DNA of 64,000 nt from an uncultured Bacilli bacterium (GTDB taxonomy: Bacteria > Bacillota_I > Bacilli_A > RF39 > UBA660), in assembly GCA_934167485.1 (NCBI GenBank), contig CAKPKL010000003.1, positions 62,001 through 126,000 of the forward strand, read 5' to 3'. Of the stretch, positions 25,748 through 33,774 are shown one piece after another; within the stretch, counting starts at the first letter, position 1; each line of letters starts with the position of its first letter. A program made the translations under genes and the position numbers. The notes under the pieces were generated by a model. It had not been told where the DNA came from, searched no databases, and saw only the letters and a list, made by a program, of their open reading frames with translations.

Positions 25748-26515
25748 TTAATCCCCCTTACTTTCCTTTAGTAGATTGCTTGCTATAAGTTCATATATCT
25801 TCATAGCGCTCGTATATTTTCTATATATTCTATCATCTAAAGTAAGTATCTTACCCTCAATTATATATTTATCAATATTTTTAATATAGAAATTACTTGG
25901 TATTATATAATTTATATTTTTATTTATTATATTTTTTATATCATACTTATTATAATAATTTTTACCTTTATAATTAGATTCATTTAATATAATTTTGTAA
26001 TTTGATTTACCCATATCACTTAATATTGATACCATAGTTTTCATATTTTTTAAGTTCATAGAATCATTATTTATTAAATATAGTATTTGATCACTATAGT
26101 CAAGTGCGAACAAATTAATATCAGTCAATATATGATTAGTATCTATTAATATCACATCATACTTCATAGCAGCTTTATAAAAAATTACATCTAGTATTTT
26201 GCTATTTATTTTTCTAGCATACCTAGGATCTTTAGGAGCCGCCATAACACTTATAAAATCATCATACTTTGTTACATAATTATCTAATGAATCAAACGTA
26301 TTATTATTCAAATCTTCAAATAAATTATAAATATCTAAATCATATTTAATATTTAAAGTTGCAGCAATATCCCCAGAATAAAAATCTAAATCAATTATTA
26401 AAACTTTCTTTTGCATTCTAGAATAAATACCCGCTAAAGATAGAATCGTTGTAGTTTTTCCTACTCCACCTTTTACTGATGTAACTGCAAATATCTTTGC
26501 TTTATTTAAAGCCAT
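25748..26515 (-). CDS. cpaE: CpaE/TadZ-like MinD-type ATPase
   Basis: Positions Tad machinery at the membrane. It starts with the P-loop domain KIFAVTSVKGGVGKTTTI (deviant Walker A with signature Lys) and has DLDFYSGDIAATLN and DVILIDTNHI. The usual N-terminal receiver-like domain of CpaE is absent; the whole 255 aa is the ATPase, as in many Gram-positive versions. Confidence 0.82.
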   Translation of the reverse strand: MALNKAKIFAVTSVKGGVGKTTTILSLAGIYSRMQKKVLIIDLDFYSGDIAATLNIKYDLDIYNLFEDLNNNTFDSLDNYVTKYDDFISVMAAPKDPRYARKINSKILDVIFYKAAMKYDVILIDTNHILTDINLFALDYSDQILYLINNDSMNLKNMKTMVSILSDMGKSNYKIILNESNYKGKNYYNKYDIKNIINKNINYIIPSNFYIKNIDKYIIEGKILTLDDRIYRKYTSAMKIYELIASNLLKESKGD

Positions 26516-26519
26516 AAAA

Positions 26520-26891
26520 TCACCCTTTTACTATTCTTTTATCATCTTTGTATCCTTTATATACAACCATTATATCCTGTTTTTTATCGTTTAAACCATA
26601 CTTATTTTTTATAGTCTTTATAACTGTTACTTCAACGCTCATAGGACTATCAATAATTTTAATATCAGAATCCTTAACGTTTTTACTTAATAGATCATAA
26701 CTTTTATCATAAACAAGTGTATCATCTAAATTATCTAAATAGTACTTTAATGCATCTTTAGTACTATTATTAATTTTTTTCTCTTCTAATGATAAATATC
26801 CTAAATTAATAACCATACCAAGCATTATAAAAAATATTGGTATAAAAATTACAAAAAGTACTAAAACCTGACCTTTATTATTTTTTAACAT
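26520..26891 (-). CDS. TadE-family pseudopilin-like protein (second)
   Basis: 123 aa. A short basic N-terminus (MLKNNKGQVLVLF) is followed by a single membrane helix with the TadE/TadG pattern, then an external domain of about 85 residues with several Lys/Asp stretches. It overlaps the preceding TadE-like gene by 14 bases and is followed by cpaE after 4 bases. Probably a minor subunit of the Tad pilus. Confidence 0.72.
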   Translation of the reverse strand: MLKNNKGQVLVLFVIFIPIFFIMLGMVINLGYLSLEEKKINNSTKDALKYYLDNLDDTLVYDKSYDLLSKNVKDSDIKIIDSPMSVEVTVIKTIKNKYGLNDKKQDIMVVYKGYKDDKRIVKG

Positions 26892-27219
26892 ATATACTCC
26901 TATCTACATTAACAATATAACTATTACCCAAGATAGTATTAAGTATAGGTGAATATATCTTAATATCTTTACTTAAATTAATAGTTAAAAAATCATTTTC
27001 CTCTTTATAATCAATCTTAATATCTTTATTACTTATATACTCATTGATTTTAGAATATTCCTGTGTTTCATATAAATCAACTACAGTATCTAAGTCATTT
27101 TCTAAAGAATACTTTTTAGTAAAAATATTTCCAAAATCAATAATAGATATTATAATCAATACAAGAAGTGGTAAAACAATTATAAATTCTACTAATGCTT
27201 GCCCTTTACTATCTTTCAT
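26878..27219 (-). CDS. tadE: TadE-family pseudopilin-like protein (first)
   Basis: MKDSKGQALVEFIIVLPLLVL matches the TadE opening of Gly, then A/L, Glu at +5 and a hydrophobic helix. A short external domain of about 75 residues follows. ATG at 27219 follows GAGTGTGATATT and is better supported than ATGs at 27237-27240. It is the first gene of the leftward tad operon. No Flp major pilin or dedicated TadV peptidase is seen nearby; PilD at 6.5 kb or genes outside the window would have to supply them. Confidence 0.75.
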   Translation of the reverse strand: MKDSKGQALVEFIIVLPLLVLIIISIIDFGNIFTKKYSLENDLDTVVDLYETQEYSKINEYISNKDIKIDYKEENDFLTINLSKDIKIYSPILNTILGNSYIVNVDRSIYVKK

Positions 27220-27262
27220 AATATCACACTCTATCATCATATATTATTATAACAAAATATGT

Positions 27263-27287
27263 AAAAAAAAGATAGATATATTCTACC
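27263..27287 (-). terminator. Terminator of the GLUG-repeat pilin gene
   Basis: The minus strand has GGTAGA/TCTATC (one G-U pair) with a five-base loop, followed by eight T. Confidence 0.65.
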
Positions 27288-27325
27288 TTTATTACATATT
27301 TTTACATTTGAATTAGTAAAACAAA

Positions 27326-28885
27326 TTAATCTAATTTATTTATAGTACTAGAAGGATCTGCATATCCCCAAAGTTCTCCTACATTAGTTTCACCCTCTAA
27401 TGTTGATTCTGATATTAAATTTTTATAATTTAATATAACTCTATTATCATAAAATCCACCAATTACGCCACCAACTTTATTCTTTCCCTTTATTTCTGAT
27501 TTCGAATATATATTTATAAGATCATTTTCTACGGATAATACTCCAACTATCCCACCTATATATTCTCCATCTCCATGTAACTTGGAGTAAGATTTTATAT
27601 TATTTAATACATTTTTATCTGGAGTTCCAGAACTAACACCTATTATTCCACCCAAATTACCTATTCCATTAACCTTAGCATATGAAACACTATCAGTTAA
27701 TGTTGAACCTCTTTGAAACTGTCCTATTACTCCACCTAAACCAGAATTTCCTACAACTATAGCTTCTGATGTTAAATTGCTAGAACTAGAATTATCCGTA
27801 CTAACACCTACGATACCTCCAGTTGCTGAAAGTTCTTCTGTTCCACTATTTTCCACTGTAGAATTACCATAAGCATAGTTTAACTTAGTTTTCCTCATTT
27901 CCCCTATTGCTCCACCAACAAACGATGTTTTACCTTTAACCTTGCCATCGTATACATAAATATTATTTATGTCATTTGAAGTGGATAAACCAACAACTAA
28001 TCCAACTTGTAGATCCGCATAAATTGTGGAATTTAAAATAACTATATTATTAATATTGGAATTTCTACAAAACCCAATAAAAATACCAGCATCCGCATAA
28101 CCTTCAACATATGAATTCATTATTATTAAATCATTTATAACAGCTGAATCTATAAATCCAAACAAACCAAGCATAACATTCTCATATGAGTTTTCTATTT
28201 TACTTGTTAATTTTTTTATATATATTCCACTTATTACATTGTTATTTCCTTCAAATGTTCCTTTAAATGAATTCGCTTGATTTGAACTCATTCCTATTGG
28301 TGTCCATTCTGTTCCTAGTTTATTTCCATCTTTATCATATCTTCCACCTAAATCAAGTGATATATCTAGTGATATTGTTTTACCTTCAAATGTTTCACCA
28401 CTATTTACTTGTTGTGCAACCCAAGCAAGTTCACTTGCCTTTGTTATATGATAAATACCATTACTATCTTCTGTTACTTCTTTTACTGTCTTTCCATCCC
28501 ATTTATCTATTTTATTTAATTCTTTTCCTGTCGTTACTTTTTCATTATTAGATAGTTTTATATCTTTTATCTGTCCTTGTTCTATTATTATTGTTCCCGA
28601 TTCAAAATTATAATTTTTTACATCTACTTTGATTGTTTTATCTTTATATTTTAAATTCCCTTTACTATCTATTATATATGTTCCATCTTCTAGTCCATCA
28701 TTCATGACACTTGTAGCTATTGCTTGTTCTACTGCATCTAAATAAAGTTCTGCACTTCTTTTGATACTTGAATTTTTACTATCTTCTATTATATCCAATA
28801 CTATTGGAGTTGCTATAAGTGCGATTATTGCGAGTATTACTATGACTGCTAAAAGTTCTATTAATGTAAATCCTTTTCTTTTCAT
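27326..28885 (-). CDS. Large modular prepilin with GLUG-repeat domain
   Basis: MKRKGFTLIELLAVIVILAI is the class III signal and helix with Glu5. Residues about 40-120 form a short pilin-like head, then WDGKTVKEVTEDSNGIYHITKASELAWVAQQVN leads into a long repetitive region. It carries at least five GLUG-type units of the form IGGIVGV, LGGVIGQ, VGGVIGG and GLFGFID, each followed by a short strand pair, which would stack as a beta-helix. GLUG repeats occur in surface adhesins. 519 aa. ATG follows GTGGGAATATT. An adhesive pilus subunit is inferred. Confidence 0.83.
   Translation of the reverse strand: MKRKGFTLIELLAVIVILAIIALIATPIVLDIIEDSKNSSIKRSAELYLDAVEQAIATSVMNDGLEDGTYIIDSKGNLKYKDKTIKVDVKNYNFESGTIIIEQGQIKDIKLSNNEKVTTGKELNKIDKWDGKTVKEVTEDSNGIYHITKASELAWVAQQVNSGETFEGKTISLDISLDLGGRYDKDGNKLGTEWTPIGMSSNQANSFKGTFEGNNNVISGIYIKKLTSKIENSYENVMLGLFGFIDSAVINDLIIMNSYVEGYADAGIFIGFCRNSNINNIVILNSTIYADLQVGLVVGLSTSNDINNIYVYDGKVKGKTSFVGGAIGEMRKTKLNYAYGNSTVENSGTEELSATGGIVGVSTDNSSSSNLTSEAIVVGNSGLGGVIGQFQRGSTLTDSVSYAKVNGIGNLGGIIGVSSGTPDKNVLNNIKSYSKLHGDGEYIGGIVGVLSVENDLINIYSKSEIKGKNKVGGVIGGFYDNRVILNYKNLISESTLEGETNVGELWGYADPSSTINKLD
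28776..28885 (-). repeat. Pilin 5' dispersed repeat, copy C
   Basis: The signal and helix segment of the GLUG pilin, nearly identical to copies A, B, D and E. Confidence 0.8.
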
Positions 28886-28918
28886 AATATTCCCACTTTC
28901 TTATTTTTAACTATTTTT

Positions 28919-28947
28919 ATTATACTAAAAAAATATAGATTAATCAA
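28919..28947 (-). promoter_or_regulatory. Promoter of the GLUG pilin gene
   Basis: The minus strand reads TTGATT, 17 bases, TATAAT, then AATAGTT and AAGAAAGTGGG before the ATG. It is the same arrangement, with the same -35 hexamer, as the promoter at 36204. Confidence 0.65.
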
Positions 28948-28957
28948 TAACCTATAT
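28926..28957 (-). terminator. Terminator of the thiol/sulfur operon
   Basis: The minus strand has ATATAGnTTA/TAAnCTATAT followed by seven T, just after the stop of the thioredoxin-CcdA gene. It overlaps the -35 of the GLUG pilin promoter. Confidence 0.65.
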
Positions 28958-28958
28958 C

Positions 28959-30128
28959 TTAGAAATTAAACATTAACCATTCAGTTTTAAATATCATAAG
29001 TATCCCTATTAATAACATGAGTATCCCACCTATTAAGTGAGAATATTTTGTATATTTATTTGAAATACCAGTTACTTTTAATGTTGTCATAGCTATAACA
29101 AATATTACGATATCGTCTATCATAAACATCAAAATATATAAAAACATATAAATTGAATATTCAAAAGAATTTAAATTATTTATCGAAAGTATTTCTACAA
29201 ACATAGTAGGAAGTCCTGCAGAGCATGCAAGTTCTACAAAGTTAACTGATATAGCAAGTAACATAATTCCTATAAGAGACATTATAAATTTCTGTTCTGT
29301 TTCTATTTTCTTTATTTTATTAATTGTAGATTTTTTTTGTTCTTTATTTGTTACTTGGCATCCTACTGATTTATTTAAACTTTTTCTAAAACTATTTAAA
29401 TTAACTAAACCGCCTAAAAGAGCTATCACACCTATTACATATTTAAATGTATTTCCAATAGAATTAGCTATTTTTAGTATTCCTAACATAAATACTAAAT
29501 ATACAAGTGCGGATGTTATTAGAAATGTTAAACCTAATATCCACATGTTTTTCTTATCTTTCATATTAAATAACATACTAATTAAAAATATTAATACCCA
29601 CATAGCACATGGATTAAATCCATCTATAAAACCTATTAATATTGATATAAGTGGTAATGATATACTTTTAGCATCAAACTTAATTTTTTTACCTAATATT
29701 GATATTGTTTTATTTGAATTTTTATTATAAATACCATCATTTTGTTTTATACAATCATCTGCATTTTTATTAGAAATAACATCATCAACTATATCACAAT
29801 AATCTGTTTTACTATATGAATCTATCATATCCAATATTTGATTTTTTGTATCTTCATTAAATCCTATTACATAATCACTTCCAATTATAGTAAGAGGTAC
29901 TGACGATTCTTTTATATCAAGAGAATCTCTTACTTTAGTGAGTAATTTAGAATATGTACCTATTTCATATTTTTTTACATTTATATTATCTATTGTAGAT
30001 AAAAATTCTATTTCACTTTTACAATGTGGACACGTATTACTGTGAAATAAGTATACATCTATTCCACTTGCACTTACAAACGGCATAAATAAAAATAAAG
30101 ATATTATTAAAAATACTATTTTTTTCAT
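28959..30128 (-). CDS. Thioredoxin-like plus CcdA/DsbD-like membrane thiol-disulfide fusion protein
   Basis: 389 aa. A signal peptide-like helix (residues 1-20) is followed by an outer thioredoxin/glutaredoxin-like domain with CPHC (C33, C36). A linker with C111 and C126 follows, then a six-helix CcdA-type electron-transfer domain. That domain's two conserved Cys are visible at C174 in FNPCAMW and C302 in ELACSAGLP. It would carry electrons from cytosolic thioredoxin across the membrane to extracytoplasmic thiols. It overlaps the small thioredoxin gene by four bases, making that protein the likely electron donor (inference). Confidence 0.85.
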   Translation of the reverse strand: MKKIVFLIISLFLFMPFVSASGIDVYLFHSNTCPHCKSEIEFLSTIDNINVKKYEIGTYSKLLTKVRDSLDIKESSVPLTIIGSDYVIGFNEDTKNQILDMIDSYSKTDYCDIVDDVISNKNADDCIKQNDGIYNKNSNKTISILGKKIKFDAKSISLPLISILIGFIDGFNPCAMWVLIFLISMLFNMKDKKNMWILGLTFLITSALVYLVFMLGILKIANSIGNTFKYVIGVIALLGGLVNLNSFRKSLNKSVGCQVTNKEQKKSTINKIKKIETEQKFIMSLIGIMLLAISVNFVELACSAGLPTMFVEILSINNLNSFEYSIYMFLYILMFMIDDIVIFVIAMTTLKVTGISNKYTKYSHLIGGILMLLIGILMIFKTEWLMFNF

Positions 30129-30367
30129 GATAAAAACCTTTCTATTTCTTCTTTAGAGTGTTCTCCAATAAGTCTACCTGTTTCTATATTATTTTCTATT
30201 TTAATATAAACAGGTAAAATATCTCCAGCTTTATATTCATCTATATCATCCATATCATAATCAAGTGATATTACTTCTATATCTTTATCTTTAATAACAT
30301 CGTTAAATCTTGATTTCATTATTATGCAACTGCTACACCATATAGCGCTTATTCTAATTATTTTCAT
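30125..30367 (-). CDS. Small thioredoxin-like protein (80 aa)
   Basis: A minimal thioredoxin fold with the active site WCSSC (C11, C14) right after the first strand, a conserved cis-Pro region (DILPVYI) and a final helix. 80 aa is shorter than normal thioredoxin (about 105), close to glutaredoxin-like redox carriers. It overlaps the CcdA fusion gene downstream and the pentapeptide gene upstream, so all are translated together. Cytoplasmic reductant for the CcdA fusion is the likely job. Confidence 0.8.
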   Translation of the reverse strand: MKIIRISAIWCSSCIIMKSRFNDVIKDKDIEVISLDYDMDDIDEYKAGDILPVYIKIENNIETGRLIGEHSKEEIERFLS

Positions 30368-30980
30368 ACTTACTCCTAATCTTTACCTCTAATAGTGGTA
30401 TTAAATCCATAGCTTGGTAAGGTTCTATTATAGATCCTTTTATACTATTTAAATCTGAATATATATTTCTTAGATTACAACTTGATAAATCTATATCTTT
30501 TAATTTTGTATTATAAATATTTGATAAATTAAAATTAATACTATTAAATATAACTTTATTTAATTTACAATTTTTTATTATAGATTCCTCAAAACTACAA
30601 TCTTCAAATACACTCTTTATTATATCATTATCAGACATATTTATATATTTACACATAGATCTATCTATTTTAACATTATTAAATGTACAATCTATAAAAC
30701 TTGTACCATATAATTTACAATTAATAAACTCTACTCTATACATAATACTATTAATAAAACTTAAATTAGATAAATCACAATTTTTAAATATAACATCAGT
30801 TATATCTAAAGATTCAATACTCGTATTATTAATACTTACATTTTCAAATATTGAACTATTAATTTTTATATTATTGTTAAACTCAATATTTTTATTTTTA
30901 ATACTTGTATTACTTATTTCTTCTTCACATGTTATATCACTATAATCTATATTTATTGAAGGTTTTATTATTTCAAACAT
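30354..30980 (-). CDS. Pentapeptide-repeat protein
   Basis: 208 aa built largely of five-residue repeats with a central hydrophobic residue. Examples are ISNTS, DLSNLSF, CKLYGTSFIDC, CSFEESIIKNC and CNLRNIYSD, spanning about residues 35-185. Such repeats fold as a right-handed quadrilateral beta-helix. Some family members mimic DNA and protect gyrase; most have no known role. Cys residues recur at repeat positions. It overlaps nifS-like and thioredoxin-like neighbours by 13-14 bases, tying it to that operon. Confidence 0.8.
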   Translation of the reverse strand: MFEIIKPSINIDYSDITCEEEISNTSIKNKNIEFNNNIKINSSIFENVSINNTSIESLDITDVIFKNCDLSNLSFINSIMYRVEFINCKLYGTSFIDCTFNNVKIDRSMCKYINMSDNDIIKSVFEDCSFEESIIKNCKLNKVIFNSINFNLSNIYNTKLKDIDLSSCNLRNIYSDLNSIKGSIIEPYQAMDLIPLLEVKIRSKYENN

Positions 30981-32095
30981 GTTAATTCCTTATAACAAAT
31001 ATCAAAATATTTCAAAAACTCTTTTATTTCTTCTTTTGTAGTAATATAAGAAATACTTATTCTTATACTAGAAAGTGCTTTATCATTATCTTGAGTAACT
31101 GCATATACTGCCTTAGATTTTGTATTAGATGAAGAACAGGCACTTTGAGTTGAAATAAATATATTATATTTTTCTAAAGCATGTAACATAGTTTCGGGTT
31201 TTACACCAAGAACACTGATGTTTAAAATATGTGGGATAGAATAATCATTACTATTTATTCTAACTTTTTCATACTTACTTAATTCTTCTTTCAAATATTT
31301 ATTTAAATTGTTTACATGATTATATTTTTCATCTAAATTTTCTAAAGCTATTCTTAATGCTTTACTTGTTGACACTATTAGTGGTAAACATGGAGTACCA
31401 CTTCTATATACTGTTGTACTTTTACCTCCATGTATTAAAGGTGTTAACTCTATTTTTTCCTTCTTTATTAATACACCTATTCCTTTTATACCAAAAAATT
31501 TATGTGCAGAAAAACTTATTAAATCAATATCTTCTAAATTAACTTTAATTTTTCCTATTGCTTGTGTCATATCTGAATGAAAAAAGCATTTTGGATATTC
31601 TTTAATTATTTTAGATATTTTACCTAATGGTTGTACTATACCAAGTTCACTATTTACTGCATTTATTGATACAAGTATTGTATCATCAGTTAAAAGTTCT
31701 TTTAAATTTTCTAAGTCTACTTGACCATTCTGATCTAATTTGACAAAATCTACAGTATATCCTTTATCTAATAAGTAATCTATAGGGCCATATATAGAAG
31801 AATGTTCTAATGATGTTGTTATAATATGCTTACCCCTGTTTTTATATTTTTCACAAATTCCTTTTATAGCTAAATTATTTGATTCACTTGAACCACTAGT
31901 ATATATTATTTCATCCTTTTTTATATTTAAAAGATTAGCTATTTGTTCTGTTGCTTTATCTATTAAGTTTTTAGATTCTACACCTAAAGTGTGAAGAGAA
32001 TTTGGATTACCTATGTATTCTTTTGAGCATTTAACAAAAGTATCCAGTACTTCATCACTTGTCTTAGTAGTAGCGCTATAATCTAAATAAATCAT
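30968..32095 (-). CDS. Cysteine desulfurase (NifS/IscS family)
   Basis: PLP enzyme that removes sulfur from cysteine and passes a persulfide to Fe-S or tRNA-thiolation acceptors. Seen: TSGSSESNNLAIKG for PLP phosphate binding, LEHSS, the Lys Schiff base K199 in SAHKFFG, and the sulfur-carrying Cys C320 in STQSACSSS. Length 375 aa. The active-site loop is of the NifS/IscS type, with a short C-terminus. No IscU/SufU or MnmA/ThiI gene is adjacent; instead it heads an operon with a pentapeptide protein and two redox proteins. ATG follows GAGGTGATAAA. Confidence 0.9.
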   Translation of the reverse strand: MIYLDYSATTKTSDEVLDTFVKCSKEYIGNPNSLHTLGVESKNLIDKATEQIANLLNIKKDEIIYTSGSSESNNLAIKGICEKYKNRGKHIITTSLEHSSIYGPIDYLLDKGYTVDFVKLDQNGQVDLENLKELLTDDTILVSINAVNSELGIVQPLGKISKIIKEYPKCFFHSDMTQAIGKIKVNLEDIDLISFSAHKFFGIKGIGVLIKKEKIELTPLIHGGKSTTVYRSGTPCLPLIVSTSKALRIALENLDEKYNHVNNLNKYLKEELSKYEKVRINSNDYSIPHILNISVLGVKPETMLHALEKYNIFISTQSACSSSNTKSKAVYAVTQDNDKALSSIRISISYITTKEEIKEFLKYFDICYKELTCLK

Positions 32096-32140
32096 TTTAT
32101 CACCTCATACATTATCCATTTTAACACATTTATAAAAAAT

Positions 32141-32163
32141 AAAAAAGAGGTTAACCTCTTTTT
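32141..32163 (-). terminator. Terminator after the YjcZ-like pair
   Basis: A perfect palindrome AAAAAGAGG/TTAA/CCTCTTTTT with T tail on the minus strand, touching the stop codon of the 43-aa gene. Confidence 0.8.
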
Positions 32164-32293
32164 ACAAATAAGCTCCTAGTATTATAGCTAGTAATATGTA
32201 TAATACTATTATAATTACAAATGAATTATTTTTTCTGCATCCTACTTCAACAGTATTATTGCAGGAACTATTACAAGAATTATTTGTACTCAT
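32162..32293 (-). CDS. YjcZ-like small membrane peptide (43 aa)
   Basis: 43 codons, ATG at 32293 preceded by GGGAGGTG. The N-terminus is Asn/Ser/Cys rich (MSTNNSCNSSC) and carries four Cys; then comes a hydrophobic helix (FVIIIVLYILLAIILGAYL) that closely parallels the neighbouring peptide. This form with the Cys-rich head is longer than a standard YjcZ. It lies 12 bases downstream of the 28-aa gene and shares its transcript. Confidence 0.65.
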   Translation of the reverse strand: MSTNNSCNSSCNNTVEVGCRKNNSFVIIIVLYILLAIILGAYL

Positions 32294-32305
32294 TATAACA
32301 CCTCC

Positions 32306-32392
32306 CTAAATATATGCTCCAAGTATGATTATTAAAAGAATAAATAATACTAAAACGATAGCTGCTCCAGATACACCAGAATTACAACACAT
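32306..32392 (-). CDS. YjcZ-like small sporulation peptide (28 aa)
   Basis: 28 codons, ATG at 32392 with a strong site (AAAGGAGGAAAG). MCCNSGVSGAAIVLVLFILL followed by IIILGAYI is the typical YjcZ form: a short Gly/Ser head and one helix with the FILLIII core. A sigma-K-like promoter lies 34 bases upstream. The role in the spore is unknown; synthesis in the mother cell is inferred from the promoter. Confidence 0.72.
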   Translation of the reverse strand: MCCNSGVSGAAIVLVLFILLIIILGAYI

Positions 32393-32425
32393 ATAATCTT
32401 TCCTCCTTTTTTTATCTTTTCACAG

Positions 32426-32453
32426 TATTTTATGAAATTTTTGTAAATATGTG
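32426..32453 (-). promoter_or_regulatory. Sigma-K-like promoter for the YjcZ-like pair
   Basis: On the minus strand CACA (consensus mACm) lies 16 bases (counted from AC) before CATAAAATA, a full match to CATAnnnTA. Elements and spacing agree with Bacillus sigma-K promoters. It directs transcription into the two YjcZ-like genes. Confidence 0.55.
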
Positions 32454-32463
32454 AGCATTTATG

Positions 32464-32492
32464 TTGAAATTTCAATTTTTATTTGCTAAAAT
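32464..32492 (+). promoter_or_regulatory. Sigma-A promoter of the PrsA-type foldase gene
   Basis: TTGAAA, 17 bases, TAAAAT, with TG one base before the -10 (extended -10). A strong housekeeping promoter pointing to the foldase gene. Confidence 0.65.
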
Positions 32493-32546
32493 AATAATTG
32501 TATGATGATGATGCATCGTATTATAAGGAAAGGAGAGGCAAAGAAT

Positions 32547-33755
32547 ATGCCAAAGAAAGAAACAGAAAAGAATACAAAGGGTTCTAAAAAAGCAACTAAA
32601 AAAACTGTTTCTAAAACTACTAAAAAAGTTGAACCAAAAGTAGTAGAAGAAAAAAAAGTTGAAACAGTTAAACCAGTTGTTACTGAAAAAAAGAAAGGAA
32701 AAGAAAAATCACTAGTTGATAAAATTATGAGTAATACTCCATTTGTTATTTCTCTATGCATTATTGTAATACTAATAGCTACTTTAATATTTGTATTATG
32801 TACTAAGAGAATCCCAAAAACTTCTAAAGGTGATGATATAATAGCTACTGTTAAAGGTAAAACTATTACAGCTGAAGATTTATATAAGGAATTAAAAGAA
32901 GCAAATGGTACAGATTCTTTAATTAATGTAATTGATTCTTACATAGCTGAAAAAGAAGTTGAGATAACTAAAGAAGATGAAGAATATGTTAAGCAAATAG
33001 TAGATTACTACAAAGACTATGCTGAATATTATAAAACTGATTTAGCTACATTCTTAGCAAACTATGTTGGGCTTACAGGTATATCTACTGAAAAAGAATT
33101 TAGTGAATATGTTTTAAAAGATTATAAGAAAACTTTAGCAGTTCAAAAATTTATTGGAGACAATGCTAAAGATGATGAGTTGAAAGAATATTATAAAAAG
33201 AACTATTCTGATACATTAACAGTTAAACATATTTTAATAGAAGTTGATAGTGAAGCTGAAGATAAAGATAAAGCTGATAAAGAAGCTTATGATGCAGCTG
33301 TTAAATTAATTCAAAAATTAAAGAAAACTGATAAAGATAAATTAGATAAGAAATTTGAAGAATTAGCTAAAGATAATTCTGATGATACTGAAACTTATTC
33401 AAATGGTGGTTTAATTGAAGATTTTGCTAAAAAAGATGTAGAAGAAGCTTTCTATGAAGCAGCTAGCAAACTTAAAGATGGTGAATACACTACTGAACCA
33501 GTTAAAACAAGTTATGGTTATCATATAATTTTAAAAGTTAGTTCAAAACCTGTTGAAAAATTTGATAAAATCAAAGATGAAGTTAAGAAAGCATATGCTA
33601 AAGACTTACTTCAAAATGATACAACACTTCAAGTTACTAAATGGGATGAATTAAGAAAACAATATAAATTATCTATTAAAGATGATCAAATAAAAGAAGC
33701 ATATGAAAAAACAGTTAAAGATGCTAAAAAAACTGATACAAAAACAGAGAAATAA
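32547..33755 (+). CDS. prsA: Membrane-anchored PrsA-type peptidyl-prolyl isomerase (parvulin domain)
   Basis: Extracellular folding factor for secreted proteins. 402 aa from the ATG at 32547, which follows AAGGAGAGG; the upstream in-frame ATG cluster at 32502 has none. A Lys/Thr-rich cytoplasmic tail of about 60 residues precedes one membrane helix (about 70-92); then come a SurA-like N-domain, the parvulin domain (LTVKHILIEVD to KTSYGYHIILKV) and a helical tail. Unlike typical PrsA it is anchored by a helix, not a lipobox, since no Leu-x-Gly-Cys site is at the start. It ends at a strong terminator. Confidence 0.85.
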   Translation: MPKKETEKNTKGSKKATKKTVSKTTKKVEPKVVEEKKVETVKPVVTEKKKGKEKSLVDKIMSNTPFVISLCIIVILIATLIFVLCTKRIPKTSKGDDIIATVKGKTITAEDLYKELKEANGTDSLINVIDSYIAEKEVEITKEDEEYVKQIVDYYKDYAEYYKTDLATFLANYVGLTGISTEKEFSEYVLKDYKKTLAVQKFIGDNAKDDELKEYYKKNYSDTLTVKHILIEVDSEAEDKDKADKEAYDAAVKLIQKLKKTDKDKLDKKFEELAKDNSDDTETYSNGGLIEDFAKKDVEEAFYEAASKLKDGEYTTEPVKTSYGYHIILKVSSKPVEKFDKIKDEVKKAYAKDLLQNDTTLQVTKWDELRKQYKLSIKDDQIKEAYEKTVKDAKKTDTKTEK

Positions 33756-33774
33756 TTAATTCTCTGTTTTTTTT
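33741..33774. terminator. Terminator between prsA and recX
   Basis: AACAGAGAA and TTCTCTGTT with a seven-base loop, then eight T on the plus strand; the minus strand also has a T run. It overlaps both stop codons. Confidence 0.8.
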
